In this document: one piece after another, positions 8,730-18,604 of the stretch | How the letters are laid out: each line of letters opens with the position of its first letter | Numbering within the stretch: position 1 is the first letter of the stretch | Assembly (NCBI GenBank): GCA_027486405.1 | Contig: JAIXPD010000060.1 | Location: 31,015-95,014, forward strand | DNA: 64,000 nt | Direction of reading: 5' to 3' | Source of the DNA: Azospirillum sp. | GTDB taxonomy: Bacteria; Pseudomonadota; Alphaproteobacteria; Azospirillales; Azospirillaceae | Made by a program: the position numbers and the translations under genes | Notes under the pieces: model-generated | What the model was told of the DNA's origin: nothing | Seen by the model: only the letters and a program-made list of their open reading frames with translations | Database searches by the model: none

Positions 8730-9872
8730 TCAGACGCTGCCCACCGCGATCCACCGCCGTTCGCGGGCGGAGACGTGGATGGCTTCGGCGATCTGTTCGA
8801 TGGCGCAGGCGTCGCGGAAATCGGGGTAGGCGGCGGCCTTGCGCCCGGCCTTGTGCGCGCCGATCGCCTCGACCAGCCCCTTGACCTCGATGGTCTTGAG
8901 GTCGCCAAAGCCGATCTGGTGGCCGGGGGCCGGGCAGAAGGCGGCGTAATCGCCATGCTCCGGCCCGGCTTCGATGGTGCGGAAGCCCTGACGCCCGCGC
9001 GGCCCGCCGACGGTGTAGAGCTTCAGCTCGTTGAAGCGCTCCTGGGTGAAGGCGATGGATCCCTTGGTGCCGACCAGTTCGAAGGCGAGCTGCATCTTGC
9101 GGCCCTGCGCGATCCAACTGGCCGTCACCGTGCCGGTGGCACCGTTGGCGAATTCAAGCAGTGCGTGGGCCTGATCGTCCACCGCCACCGCGCGCGTCTC
9201 CGCCGCGCCGGGGGCGACCGGGCGATGGTCGTGCACGGTGTGCAGACGGCCCGACACCGCCGCGACGTCGCCAACCAGATGGCGGGCGAGCGACAGGATG
9301 TGGCTGCCGATGTCGGCCAGGGCACCGCCCGCGTTGTCGGCCTCGCACCGCCAGGTGAAGGGGTGGGCGGGGTCGGCCATGAAATCTTCGGCGTGGATGC
9401 CGCGAAAGCCGGTGATCGCCCCGATCTCACCGCTCTCCACGATCTCGCGGGCCAGCGCGATCATCGGGTTTTTCAGATAGTTGAAGCCAACCAGCGTCAC
9501 CACGCCGCGCGCGTCGGCCGCCGCCGCCATGGCGCGGGCGTCGGCCAGCGTGGTCGCCAGCGGCTTTTCGCAATAGACATGCTTGCCCGCCTCGATCGCC
9601 GCGAGCGCGATGGGGGCGTGCAAACGGTTGGGCGTGGTGATCGCCACCACATCCACCGCCGGGTCGGCGACCAGCGCCCGCCAATCCCCGGTGTGGCGCT
9701 GGAACCCCAAGGCGCGCGCCGCCTGGGCCGCCGTCGCCTCGTCGCGCTCCGACAACAGGTCGAGCACCGGGGTCAGAGGCAGATCATACAGACCGGCGAC
9801 GGCGCGAAAGGCCTGGGCGTGGGCGCGCCCCATGAAACCGCTGCCCACCAACCCGACATTCAGGGTGTTCAT
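8730..9872 (-). CDS. Gfo/Idh/MocA family oxidoreductase, probable inositol or cyclitol dehydrogenase
   Basis: Second NAD(P)-dependent dehydrogenase of the operon, 380 residues, with the Rossmann motif GLVGSGFMGRAHA at the N-terminus, CEKPLA near residue 98 and the C-terminal Gfo/Idh beta-sheet domain. It is too divergent from IolG to be a recent duplicate. Position between an ABC permease and iolG suggests oxidation of another inositol stereoisomer (scyllo- or chiro-inositol) or a related sugar, but the substrate cannot be fixed from sequence. Confidence 0.85.
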   Translation of the reverse strand: MNTLNVGLVGSGFMGRAHAQAFRAVAGLYDLPLTPVLDLLSERDEATAAQAARALGFQRHTGDWRALVADPAVDVVAITTPNRLHAPIALAAIEAGKHVYCEKPLATTLADARAMAAAADARGVVTLVGFNYLKNPMIALAREIVESGEIGAITGFRGIHAEDFMADPAHPFTWRCEADNAGGALADIGSHILSLARHLVGDVAAVSGRLHTVHDHRPVAPGAAETRAVAVDDQAHALLEFANGATGTVTASWIAQGRKMQLAFELVGTKGSIAFTQERFNELKLYTVGGPRGRQGFRTIEAGPEHGDYAAFCPAPGHQIGFGDLKTIEVKGLVEAIGAHKAGRKAAAYPDFRDACAIEQIAEAIHVSARERRWIAVGSV

Positions 9873-9903
9873 GATGAATGGCTTTCCATGGTCCTGGATG
9901 GGA

Positions 9904-10926
9904 TCAGCGCTTGCCGCGCCGCATCTTGGCGTAGGTGTCGAAGGCGACGGCCAGCACGATGATGACGCCCATGACGATCTGCTGGAAATAGGGCGAGACG
10001 TTCATCATCACCAACCCGTTCAACAGAACGCCGATCAGCAGCGCGCCGATCATCGTCCCGCCGATGCCGCCCATGCCGCCGAACAGGCTGGTTCCGCCGA
10101 TGACGACCGACGCGATGATGCGCAGCTCGTAGGAGGTTCCGGCGATGGCCTCCGCCGACCCCAGACGGGCCGACAGCAGGAACCCGGCCAGACCGGCCAG
10201 GAAACCGACGATGACATAGACCGACACCAGCACGCGCGGCACGTTGATGCCGGTCAGGCGGGCGGCCTCCGGGTTGCCGCCGACGGCGTAGATCTGGCGG
10301 CCATAGCGGGTGTAGCGCAGCACGACATAGCCCGCCGCCGCGACGACGAACAGCACCAGCACCGGCACCGGAATGCCCAGCACGTCGCCCCGGCCCCACC
10401 AGCGGTACCCGGCGTCAAACCCGGCGATGGGCGCGCCATCGTTCATCAGCAGGGTGGCCCCGCGCCAGATGGTCATCCCGCCCAGCGTGACGATGAAAGG
10501 AGGAACGTTGAACAGCGTGATCGTCTTGCCGTGCAGATAGCCGGTCAGCGTGCCGATGGCGCAGGAGATGATGAGCGCCACCAGGAAGCCCATGCCGAAA
10601 AAGGCCCCGGCCCCGACGTTGGTGACGACCCAGGCCCCGGCCAGCGCGCCAAAGGCCAGGACGGAACCGACGGCCAGATCGACGCCGCCGGTCAGGATGA
10701 CGCAGGTCATGCCGACGGCGACGATGCCGTAGATCGAGACCTCGGTCAGGATGTTGGTGACGTTGCGCACCGACAGGAAATTCGGGCTGCTGATGCCGAA
10801 GGCGACGCACAGGACGATCAGAAACAGCAGGACGCCGTATTTTTCCAGGAATTGGACGATGTCGAAGCCGCGCGGTTTTTTCGGCGGCTGGGTCGCCAGC
10901 GGGGTGGTGGTTGCGGCGGTGGTCAT
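9904..10926 (-). CDS. Sugar ABC transporter permease (inositol type)
   Basis: Inner-membrane permease of the RbsC/BPD_transp_2 family with about eight to ten hydrophobic segments and the conserved GGVDLAVGSVLAF motif. It should form the channel for the binding protein and ATPase encoded upstream. I chose the ATG at 10926 (340 residues) because AAGGA lies seven bases ahead; an ATG at 10941, just after the ATPase stop, is also possible. Inositol as substrate is inferred from the operon. Confidence 0.88.
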   Translation of the reverse strand: MTTAATTTPLATQPPKKPRGFDIVQFLEKYGVLLFLIVLCVAFGISSPNFLSVRNVTNILTEVSIYGIVAVGMTCVILTGGVDLAVGSVLAFGALAGAWVVTNVGAGAFFGMGFLVALIISCAIGTLTGYLHGKTITLFNVPPFIVTLGGMTIWRGATLLMNDGAPIAGFDAGYRWWGRGDVLGIPVPVLVLFVVAAAGYVVLRYTRYGRQIYAVGGNPEAARLTGINVPRVLVSVYVIVGFLAGLAGFLLSARLGSAEAIAGTSYELRIIASVVIGGTSLFGGMGGIGGTMIGALLIGVLLNGLVMMNVSPYFQQIVMGVIIVLAVAFDTYAKMRRGKR

Positions 10927-10942
10927 GGTCTTGTCCTTCATG

Positions 10943-12532
10943 TCAGTGCGCCGCGTGCGCATGCGCGGCGGCACCCGAGCCGGGCAGGCTGGAACTGGCC
11001 GGGGAACTGGCCGGGCCACCCAGCGCCATCAGGCTCATCAATTCTTCTTCGGTGGCGTCCTCGGCGGGCAGGCTGCCGGTGATGCGGCCTTCGCGGAAGG
11101 TGATGATGCGGTCGCTGACCGCCATCACCTCGGGCAGTTCGGAGGAGATGACGATCACCGCCACCCCGGCCTTGGCCATTTCGAACAGCACCTGGTGCAC
11201 CTCCGCCTTGGCCCCGATGTCGATGCCGCGCGTGGGTTCGTCCACGATCAGCACCTTGGGGTGCAGCGCCATGCAGCGGGCCAGCAGAACCTTTTGCTGG
11301 TTGCCGCCCGACAGGGTGCCGATGGCGACCTCGTCGTTGGCCATGCGGATGCCGAGCTTGCGGGTGTAATCGGCGATCAGCGCCCGCTCGCCCGCCTCAT
11401 CGACGAAGAACTTCCATTTCGACAGCCGTTTCAGGCTGGGCAAGGACATGTTGTGGCGGATGGAATGGGGCAGGAAGCACCCCTGCTGCTTGCGGTCCTC
11501 CGGGACCAGGGCGATCCCCGCCGCGATGGCGTCGCTGGGGGTGCGGATGGACGCGGTGCGGCCATCGACCATGATGACGCCGCTGTCGCAGCCGTCGGCC
11601 CCGAAGATCACGCGGGCCAGCTCCGTCCGCCCGGCCCCGACCAGACCGGCGAAACCGACGATCTCGCCCGCCCGCACCTGCACCGACAGGTCGGTCAGGA
11701 CGCAGGCGTGCGGATCGGTGGCGCTGCCCGCGCGCGACACGCCGCGCACCTCCAGCATCACCCGGTCTCCGGCGAAACGGTCGCGGCGGCGCTGGAACTC
11801 GACGTCGCGGCCCACCATCAGACGGACCATGTCCTGCACCGTCGATCCGGCCACCGGGCGGGTGTCGACGTAACGGCCATCGCGGAACACGGTGAAGCGG
11901 TCGCACACCGCCGTCACCTCGATCAGGCGGTGGGTGACGTAGATGATGCTGATGCCCTTGGCGCGCAGGCCGTGGATGATCTCGTGGAGCTTGTCGACCT
12001 CCTTGCCGCTCAACGCCGCCGTTGGTTCATCCATGATGATGAGCCGGGCGTTCATCGTCAGCGCCTTGGAGATTTCGACCATCTGCTGTTCGGCCACGCT
12101 CAACACGCGCACCGGCATCCGGGGGTCGAGGTCGAGGCCGAGATCGTCGATGACCTTCTGGGCGTCGCGGTACATCCGCCGCCAATCGATCAGGCCGTTG
12201 CGGCGCAGCGGCTCGCGGCCCAGATACATGTTCTCGGCGATGGTCATCGCCGGCAGCAGGTTGAATTCCTGGTAAATCGTGACGATGCCCAGCCGTTGCC
12301 GCGCCAGCGGCGTGTCGGCGGGGTCGAGCGGCTGTCCGTTGAACAGCATGCTGCCGCCGTCGCTGGGCTGCGCCCCGGCCAGGATTTTCAGAAAGGTGGA
12401 TTTGCCGGCCCCGTTCTCGCCGAGCAGGGCGTGGACCTCGCCCGCCTCGATGTCGAGCCGGACACCGTCGAGCGCGACGACGCCAGGAAAGACCTTCTTG
12501 ATGTCCGCCGCCTTAAGGATCGTCTGACCCAT
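10943..12532 (-). CDS. Sugar ABC transporter ATP-binding protein (inositol type)
   Basis: Double-domain ABC ATPase of the RbsA/MglA type, 529 residues, which powers import. The N-terminal domain has GENGAGKST and the Walker B region LIIMDEPTAAL. The second domain has LSGGNQQKV and VLIVDEPTRGID but a diverged P-loop (GLVGAGRTEL), normal for this family. Start is ATG 12532 with GGGAGG six bases upstream; the GTG just before it is too close to that site. It follows the binding-protein gene after a 104-bp gap that holds a stem-loop. Confidence 0.92.
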   Translation of the reverse strand: MGQTILKAADIKKVFPGVVALDGVRLDIEAGEVHALLGENGAGKSTFLKILAGAQPSDGGSMLFNGQPLDPADTPLARQRLGIVTIYQEFNLLPAMTIAENMYLGREPLRRNGLIDWRRMYRDAQKVIDDLGLDLDPRMPVRVLSVAEQQMVEISKALTMNARLIIMDEPTAALSGKEVDKLHEIIHGLRAKGISIIYVTHRLIEVTAVCDRFTVFRDGRYVDTRPVAGSTVQDMVRLMVGRDVEFQRRRDRFAGDRVMLEVRGVSRAGSATDPHACVLTDLSVQVRAGEIVGFAGLVGAGRTELARVIFGADGCDSGVIMVDGRTASIRTPSDAIAAGIALVPEDRKQQGCFLPHSIRHNMSLPSLKRLSKWKFFVDEAGERALIADYTRKLGIRMANDEVAIGTLSGGNQQKVLLARCMALHPKVLIVDEPTRGIDIGAKAEVHQVLFEMAKAGVAVIVISSELPEVMAVSDRIITFREGRITGSLPAEDATEEELMSLMALGGPASSPASSSLPGSGAAAHAHAAH

Positions 12533-12568
12533 CACCGGCCTCCCAAGCTGGAATGTGGAAACGGTGCT

Positions 12569-12605
12569 GGGACACGGGCCGACGGGGTGCGTCCGTCCGT
12601 GTCCC
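12569..12605. other. Intercistronic stem-loop after the binding-protein gene
   Basis: GGGACACGG (12569-12577) and CCGTGTCCC (12597-12605) form a perfect 9-bp stem in the gap between the binding-protein and ATPase genes. Such structures often protect the upstream mRNA so that binding protein is made in excess. No T run follows. Confidence 0.45.
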
Positions 12606-12636
12606 GCCCGTTCAGGCTTGCGTCAGGGGACGAGGG

Positions 12637-13593
12637 TTACTTGACCTCGCCGATGCGGTCGGCCTTGTCCAGATTGTCCTTGTTGATGAGGGTCGGCTCC
12701 AGGGCCAGGCTCTTCAGCTCCGTCCCCTTGCGGATGTGATCGACCAGCGTGTTGAGCGCCGTGCGGATCTGGGTGCTCGGGCTTTGTTCCACCGTGGCGG
12801 CCATTTCACCGGCGCGGATCTTGCCCAGCGTTTCCGGCAGGGCGTCAAAGCCGATGACGACGGTCTTGGACTTGCCGCCGCTGGTGGAGCGGACGGCTTC
12901 CAGCGCGCCCAGCGCCATGTCGTCGTTGGAGGCGACGATCACGTCCGGCGGGTTGCTGGCGTTGGCGGTCAGGATGCCTTCGGTGACGGTCAGGCCCTCG
13001 GCGCGCTTCCAGTTGGCGGTCTGGTCGGCGATCAACTGGTACTTGGACCCCGCCGCCGCGATGCCGTCGCGGAAGCCCTTGGCGCGGTCGATGGCGGAGC
13101 TGCTGCCCGGCTGGCCGCTGAGATGGACGATGCGGGCGCCGTTGGGGAAGGTCTTCGCCACCCAATTGGCCAGCGTGCGGCCACCGGCGACGTTGTCGGC
13201 CCCGACATGGGCCACCGGCTTGGACGTGCCTTCCACGCGGCGGTCCACGGTGACGACCGGGATCTTCTCGGCCAGCAGATCGTCGATGGCCGGGGCCAGA
13301 GCCTTGGCGTCGTTCGGGGCGACGATGACGCCCTTGGCCCCCTGCACCACGGCGTTGGCCAGATCGGCCGACTGCTTGGGCGAGTTGCTCTGCGCGTCCA
13401 CGACGGTCAGGTTGACGTCGAGCAGCTTGGCCTCGGCCTGAAGGGCGCGGTTCATGGCGATGACGAAGGGTTCGGACAGGTTTTGGAAGCTGACGACGAT
13501 CTTCTCGCCCGCAGCCAGGGCAGAGAAGGAGGTCAGGGCCGTGGTCGCGGTCAGAACGGCACCGAAAGCGAGGGCGAGGGTGTTCTTGGACAT
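12637..13593 (-). CDS. Sugar ABC transporter periplasmic binding protein (inositol type)
   Basis: Periplasmic type I binding protein of the ribose/inositol group, 318 residues. A signal peptide (about residues 1-27, cleavage near ALA) precedes two Rossmann-like lobes with VVDAQSN, VIVAPNDAKAL, VVTVDRRVEG and VIVASNDDMALGAL. It would deliver substrate to the permease and ATPase encoded downstream. It resembles myo-inositol-binding IbpA-type proteins, and the flanking iol genes make inositol the best guess. Confidence 0.88.
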   Translation of the reverse strand: MSKNTLALAFGAVLTATTALTSFSALAAGEKIVVSFQNLSEPFVIAMNRALQAEAKLLDVNLTVVDAQSNSPKQSADLANAVVQGAKGVIVAPNDAKALAPAIDDLLAEKIPVVTVDRRVEGTSKPVAHVGADNVAGGRTLANWVAKTFPNGARIVHLSGQPGSSSAIDRAKGFRDGIAAAGSKYQLIADQTANWKRAEGLTVTEGILTANASNPPDVIVASNDDMALGALEAVRSTSGGKSKTVVIGFDALPETLGKIRAGEMAATVEQSPSTQIRTALNTLVDHIRKGTELKSLALEPTLINKDNLDKADRIGEVK

Positions 13594-13779
13594 GCATTCC
13601 TCCGGTTTGGATTTGTTAACGCGATGGGCGTGTTGTCAGACCTTGGGGCCTGATCGGTTTGGCTCCGGGACCGGGATGGTCCGTGGCCTTTTTGGCGTGT
13701 GTCTGGTGAGCCGACGGCGGGTGGGGATGGACCACCCGCCGCCAGCCCATCCCGCTGGCCAGCCTGAACCCACGACTGG

Positions 13780-13809
13780 CCTTACCCCATGGCCAGCCTT
13801 ACCCCATGG
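13780..13809. repeat. 17-bp tandem duplication across the mmsA stop codon
   Basis: CCTTACCCCATGG occurs at 13780-13792 and again at 13797-13809, a period of 17 bp. The second copy contains the mmsA stop codon. It looks like a replication-slippage duplication in the 3' flank and does not disturb the reading frame. Confidence 0.6.
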
Positions 13810-15304
13810 TCGGCATGACGAAATCGGCCCCGGCGCGGATGCCGGTCGGCCAGCGGGTGGTGATGGTCTTCAGCCGGGTGTAGAAACGCACCCCTTCCGG
13901 CCCGTGCATGTGGTGATCGCCGAACAGCGAGCGTTTCCAACCGCCGAAGCTGTGGAAAGCCATCGGGACCGGGATCGGCACGTTGATGCCGACCATGCCG
14001 ACCTCGATCTCCGCGCCAAAGGCGCGGGCGGTGTCGCCGTCGCGGGTGAAAATCGCCGTGCCGTTGCCGAATTCGTGCGCGTTGATGAGGTTGACCGCCG
14101 TCCGGTAATCGGGCACGCGGACCACCGCCAGCACCGGGCCGAAGATCTCCTCCTTGTAGATGCGCATGTCGGGCGTCACCCGGTCGAACAGCGTGCCGCC
14201 AAGGAAATAGCCGTCGCCAGCGCTGGGATCAGTCAACGCCACCGACCGGCCATCGACCACCAGTTCCGCCCCTTCGGCGACGCCAAGGTCGATGTAGCCA
14301 CGCACCTTGTCGCGATGGGCGGCGGTGACGAGCGGACCCATGTCGGCGCTGGGGTCGGTGCCGGGGCCGACGCGCAGGGCGCGCACCCGTTCCGTCAGCT
14401 TGGCGACCAGCGCGTCGGCGATGGCGTCCGTCACCGGCACGGCCACCGAAATCGCCATGCAGCGTTCGCCCGCCGAGCCGTAGGCGGCCCCCATCAGCGC
14501 GTCCACCGCCTGGTCCAGGTCGGCGTCGGGCATGATGATCATGTGGTTCTTGGCACCGCCCAGCGCCTGCACCCGTTTGCCGTGGGCGGCCCCGGTGGCG
14601 TAGATGTAATGGGCGATGGGGGTGGAGCCGACGAAGCTGACCGCCTTGACGTCCGGGTGGGTCAACAGGGCGTCGACCGCGACCTTGTCGCCATGGACGA
14701 CGTTGAACACGCCGTCGGGCAGGCCCGCTCGCTTCAGCAGATCGGCCAGGAACAGCGCGGCGCTGGGCACCCGTTCCGACGGCTTCAGGATGAAGCAGTT
14801 GCCGCACGCGATGGCCACCGGGAACATCCACATCGGGACCATGGCCGGGAAGTTGAACGGGGTGATCCCGGCGACCACACCCAGCGGCTGGCGCAGCGAA
14901 TGGCTGTCCACCCGGGTTCCGACATTCTCCGCGATTTCGCCCTTCAGCAGGTGCGGGCCGCCGCAGGCGAACTCCACCACCTCCAGCCCGCGCGTGACCT
15001 CGCCCAGCGCGTCGGAATGGACCTTGCCGTGTTCGGCGGTGATCAGGCTGGCCAGCCGGTCGGCGTTGGCCTCCAACAACTGTTTGAACGTGAACATCAC
15101 GCGCGCGCGGCGCAGCGGCGTGGCGTTCGACCAGGCCGGGAAGGCGGCGCGGGCGGCGGCGATGGCGCGCTCAACCTCCGCCGTCGTGGCCAGCGGCACG
15201 CGGGTGCTGATTTGGCCGGTGGCTGGGTTGAAGACATCGCCGGTGCGTCCGCTGGTGCCGTCCACCCGCGCGCCGTCGATGAAATGCTGAACAATCTGGG
15301 TCAT
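13799..15304 (-). CDS. mmsA: CoA-acylating methylmalonate-semialdehyde dehydrogenase (MmsA/IolA)
   Basis: NAD- and CoA-dependent aldehyde dehydrogenase of 501 residues that turns malonate semialdehyde, the final product of the Iol pathway, into acetyl-CoA and CO2; it can also act on methylmalonate semialdehyde from valine. The catalytic cysteine lies in [11 protein letters not shown] near residue 285, and [13 protein letters not shown] near 150 is characteristic of the MMSDH branch. It follows iolE by about 105 bp in the iolD operon, which supports the inositol role (IolA). Confidence 0.93.
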   Translation of the reverse strand: MTQIVQHFIDGARVDGTSGRTGDVFNPATGQISTRVPLATTAEVERAIAAARAAFPAWSNATPLRRARVMFTFKQLLEANADRLASLITAEHGKVHSDALGEVTRGLEVVEFACGGPHLLKGEIAENVGTRVDSHSLRQPLGVVAGITPFNFPAMVPMWMFPVAIACGNCFILKPSERVPSAALFLADLLKRAGLPDGVFNVVHGDKVAVDALLTHPDVKAVSFVGSTPIAHYIYATGAAHGKRVQALGGAKNHMIIMPDADLDQAVDALMGAAYGSAGERCMAISVAVPVTDAIADALVAKLTERVRALRVGPGTDPSADMGPLVTAAHRDKVRGYIDLGVAEGAELVVDGRSVALTDPSAGDGYFLGGTLFDRVTPDMRIYKEEIFGPVLAVVRVPDYRTAVNLINAHEFGNGTAIFTRDGDTARAFGAEIEVGMVGINVPIPVPMAFHSFGGWKRSLFGDHHMHGPEGVRFYTRLKTITTRWPTGIRAGADFVMPTMG

Positions 15305-15409
15305 GGAGAGGGCGATCTTTCAAGAGAGGCGGCCAAAATGGCGGCGGCAGCGCCCTGGCCCGACCGATGCGCGCGACTGGGCCGCACCGGCGGGCCGGAG
15401 GAGCGTGGC

Positions 15410-16300
15410 TTACAGGCCGAGTTCGGCGACCAGCGCGCTGAGATGCGCGCGGCCCTTGGTGACGTAGGTGAGCGGGTGGGCCTTGGCGGGATCCTGTTCG
15501 GCTTCGATGACCAGCCATTGCCCGGCGTAATTCTTGGCCTTCAGCGCCGCCAGCACCGCCGGGAAATCGACGCAACCGTCGCCCGGAACCGTGAACACGC
15601 CGTTGACCACGGCGTCGAGGAAGCTGCTGTCGCTGGCCTTGGCCGCCGCCAGCACCTCGGCGCGCACGTCCTTGCAATGGACGTGGTTGATGCGGTGGCC
15701 CCAGGCGGAAATCACATCCAGCGGTTTGCCGCCCGCAAAGGTCAGGTGGCCGGTGTCAAGCAGGATGCCGACGCTGTCGCCGGTCGCCTCGGCAAAGCGG
15801 TTGATCTCGTCGGGCGTCTCAACCACCGTGCCCATGTGGTAGTGATAGGCCAACGGCGTGCCCTGTTCGCGCAGGTAATCGCCGAATTCGGTCATCTTGC
15901 GGCCGAACTCCGCCCATTGTCCGGCGTGGATGGTCGGGCGCTTGGACAGCGGCGTGCCGCGTTCGCCATGGACGCAGCCGGTGGTTTCCGCCACGACCAT
16001 GACCGAGCAGTTGAACGCCTTCAGCAGGCGCAGATGGGGCTGCACCGCCTCGATCTCTTCGGCGACGCTGCGTTCCAGCAGACCGGCGCTGTACCAGCCC
16101 GACACCAGCGACAGGCCATGACGATCCAGGATCGGGCGCAGGGCGTCGGGATCGCGCGGGAATTTGTGGCCCAGCTCGAACCCGTCGAAGCCGGCCTGAC
16201 GGCCTTCGGCGAGGCAAACCTCCAGCGGGGTGTCGCCACCCAGCTCCTGCATGTCGTCGTTGCTCCAGGCGATCGGGTTGACGCCAAGACGAACGGTCAT
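15410..16300 (-). CDS. iolE: myo-Inosose-2 dehydratase (IolE)
   Basis: Metal-dependent TIM-barrel enzyme that dehydrates 2-keto-myo-inositol to 3D-3,5/4-trihydroxycyclohexane-1,2-dione, the IolD substrate. The 296 residues match the family in length and show the start MTVRLGVNPIAWSNDDM, then YHYHMGT near 145 and HCKD near 210, which supply metal-binding residues. It lies 57 bp downstream of iolD in the same operon. Confidence 0.92.
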   Translation of the reverse strand: MTVRLGVNPIAWSNDDMQELGGDTPLEVCLAEGRQAGFDGFELGHKFPRDPDALRPILDRHGLSLVSGWYSAGLLERSVAEEIEAVQPHLRLLKAFNCSVMVVAETTGCVHGERGTPLSKRPTIHAGQWAEFGRKMTEFGDYLREQGTPLAYHYHMGTVVETPDEINRFAEATGDSVGILLDTGHLTFAGGKPLDVISAWGHRINHVHCKDVRAEVLAAAKASDSSFLDAVVNGVFTVPGDGCVDFPAVLAALKAKNYAGQWLVIEAEQDPAKAHPLTYVTKGRAHLSALVAELGL

Positions 16301-16356
16301 AATCGGGTGCTCCCAGACGAACGGAGAGAAGGATCAAGAACGGAGAAAAACGAGGC

Positions 16357-18204
16357 TCAGCGGCGCTGCCGGGCCTTGGCGGCGACGTAGCGCGCGCGCG
16401 CCGCCGTCACCTCCGGCCGGGTGGAAACCTCCGGCACCGGCACATCCCACCACGCCCCGCCCTCTTTGGTGGAGGGCAGCGGATCGGTGTTGATGACGAT
16501 GGCGTAGGTCACGGGCGACGCCTTGGCGCGCTCCAGCGCGTCGGACAGGGCGGCCACGCCCGTCACCTGCTCCGTCACCGCGCCCAAGGCGCGCAGATGG
16601 GCGGCGAAATCGACGGCGGGCAGAACGTCCGTTTCAAAATGGGCGTCGCGCAGCAGATTGTTGAAGGGGGCACCGCCGCAGGCGTTTTGCAGGCGGTTGA
16701 TGCAGCCATAACCCCGGTTGTCGAGCAGGACGACGACAAGCTTGCGCTTCATCATCACCGACACGGCCAGTTCGGAGTTCATCATCATGTAGCTGCCGTC
16801 GCCGACCATGACGAAGACCTCGCGCTCCGGCTCGGCCATCTTCACGCCCAGACCCCCGGCGATCTCATAACCCATGCAGGAGAAGCCGTATTCCAGGTGA
16901 TAGCCGCCGGGCCGCGCCGTGCGCCACAGCTTGTGCAATTCACCGGGCAGGCCGCCCGCCGCGCAGACGACGACGCCATCCTCCCCCGCCGCGCGGTTGA
17001 CCGCGCCCAACACCTGGGCGTCGGTCGGCAGATCCAGACCGGCGTCGGCGGTCGCGGTGTCGACCACGCGGTTCCACAGGCTCATGTGCTCCTGCGCGGT
17101 GGCCCGCCAGGCGGTCGGTGCCACCCAACCGGCCAGACCGGCCGTCAGCGACTCCAGCCCGCGCGCGGCGTCGGCGACCAGGGGCAAGGCCCCGCCCTTG
17201 GCGGCGTCGAAGGCGGCGACGTTCAGCCCGATCAGGCGACCGGCGGGGTTGCCGAACACCGACCAGGAGGCGGTCGTGAAATCGGCCAGCCGGGTGCCGA
17301 CGGCCAGAACGACGTCGGCCTCCTCGGCCAGCGCGTTGGCGGCGCTCGATCCGGTGACGCCGATGGAGCCGACGTTGCACGGGTGGTTCCAGGCCAGGGC
17401 GCCCTTGCCCGCCTGGGTTTCGGCCACCGGGATGCCGTGGCGGGCGGCGAAATCGGCCAGCGCGGCGCAGGCCCCGCTGTAATGCACGCCGCCACCGGCG
17501 ACGATCAGCGGCTTGGCCGCGCCGCGCAGCGCGGCGAGCACGTCGGCCAGTTCGTCGCGGTCGGCCTCCGGGCGGCGGGTGCGGTGGATGGTCCGTTCGA
17601 AGAAGGCCAGCGGGAAGTCATAAGCCTCCGCCTGGACATCCTGCGGCAGGCAGAGCGTGACCGGGCCGCAGTCCGCCGGGTCGGTCAGCACCTGGATGGC
17701 CCGGCGCAGGCTGGGCATGAGCTGTTCGGCCCGCGTGATGCGGTCCCAGAAGCGGGAGACCGGGCGGAAGCAATCGTTGGCCGACACGGTGAAATCGCCC
17801 GGCTGTTCCACCTGTTGCAGCACCGGATCGGGCGCGCGGGTGGCGAAGGTGTCGCCCGGCAGCAGCAGCACCGGCAGCCGGTTGACGTGGGCGAGCGCTG
17901 CCGCCGTCACCATGTTGACCGCCCCCGGCCCGACCGATGTGGTGCAGGCCATCATCCGGCGGCGGGCGTTGGCCTTGGCGAAGGCGATGGCGGCGTGCGC
18001 CATGCCCTGTTCGTTGTGGGCGCGGTAGGTCGGCAGCGTGTCGCGGGCGGCGTGCAACGCCTCGCCCAGACCGGCGACGTTGCCATGGCCGAAGATGGCC
18101 CACACCCCGGCGAAAAGCGGCTGTTCCCGCCCATCGACGGTGACGAATTGGGCGCTCAGAAATTTGACCAGAGCCTGGGCCACGGTGAGGCGAACGGTCG
18201 CCAT
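16357..18204 (-). CDS. iolD: 3D-(3,5/4)-trihydroxycyclohexane-1,2-dione acylhydrolase (IolD)
   Basis: Thiamine-diphosphate enzyme that opens the six-membered ring of the inositol intermediate, giving 5-deoxyglucuronate. The 615 residues have the three-domain acetolactate-synthase fold. The cofactor motif runs from GDGSYMMMNSEL to DNRGYGCINRL at about residues 470-510, and the N-terminal domain carries GHGNVAGLGEAL near 40-50. It is the first gene of the operon iolD-iolE-mmsA-ABC-idh-iolG, and an IolR-like dyad lies about 150 bp upstream. Confidence 0.94.
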   Translation of the reverse strand: MATVRLTVAQALVKFLSAQFVTVDGREQPLFAGVWAIFGHGNVAGLGEALHAARDTLPTYRAHNEQGMAHAAIAFAKANARRRMMACTTSVGPGAVNMVTAAALAHVNRLPVLLLPGDTFATRAPDPVLQQVEQPGDFTVSANDCFRPVSRFWDRITRAEQLMPSLRRAIQVLTDPADCGPVTLCLPQDVQAEAYDFPLAFFERTIHRTRRPEADRDELADVLAALRGAAKPLIVAGGGVHYSGACAALADFAARHGIPVAETQAGKGALAWNHPCNVGSIGVTGSSAANALAEEADVVLAVGTRLADFTTASWSVFGNPAGRLIGLNVAAFDAAKGGALPLVADAARGLESLTAGLAGWVAPTAWRATAQEHMSLWNRVVDTATADAGLDLPTDAQVLGAVNRAAGEDGVVVCAAGGLPGELHKLWRTARPGGYHLEYGFSCMGYEIAGGLGVKMAEPEREVFVMVGDGSYMMMNSELAVSVMMKRKLVVVLLDNRGYGCINRLQNACGGAPFNNLLRDAHFETDVLPAVDFAAHLRALGAVTEQVTGVAALSDALERAKASPVTYAIVINTDPLPSTKEGGAWWDVPVPEVSTRPEVTAARARYVAAKARQRR

Positions 18205-18348
18205 TCTCGCTACTCCAAATGGGGCCGGTTGTGGCCCGTGTTCCTCCGGGATCGCCGCAAGGGTGGGGCTGCGATCCGTTGTGTGTTTGGAACCGGCGCT
18301 GGGGGCGTCCGGCAGACGGCATTTTTCTTCCGTCTTGCTTTCTTATTT

Positions 18349-18362
18349 AGAATATACGTTCC
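18349..18362. promoter_or_regulatory. Putative IolR operator upstream of iolD
   Basis: AGAATATACGTTCC, matching RGAA-N6-TTCY, about 150 bp upstream of the iolD ATG in an AT-rich patch. The 400 bp from 18205 to 18604 contain no gene and otherwise show nothing clear. Confidence 0.55.
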
Positions 18363-18604
18363 AAAAGCGGCTGTAAAGGGGCTGTTGTTGGTCGGACGGA
18401 TGTTTTGCGGTGCGGGATGTTTTGTCGTGGCTGCGCGTTTTGTCACGCCCCCGGAGTCGCACCCAGCGTCCGGGCGGTCGGCGGGGTGGTGGGAAAACAG
18501 GACGCATGGAATTTATACGGCGTCCGGGTGTTTGCTATCGGGCGTGTCACCCGACCGTTCCGCCGATCGCGCAACCGATCCGCCAACCGACCATTGGACC
18601 CATC

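Noticed and set aside
13454..16390. 978-codon plus-strand open frame
   Set aside because: It is antisense to the binding-protein gene, mmsA and iolE, all of which have firm identities.
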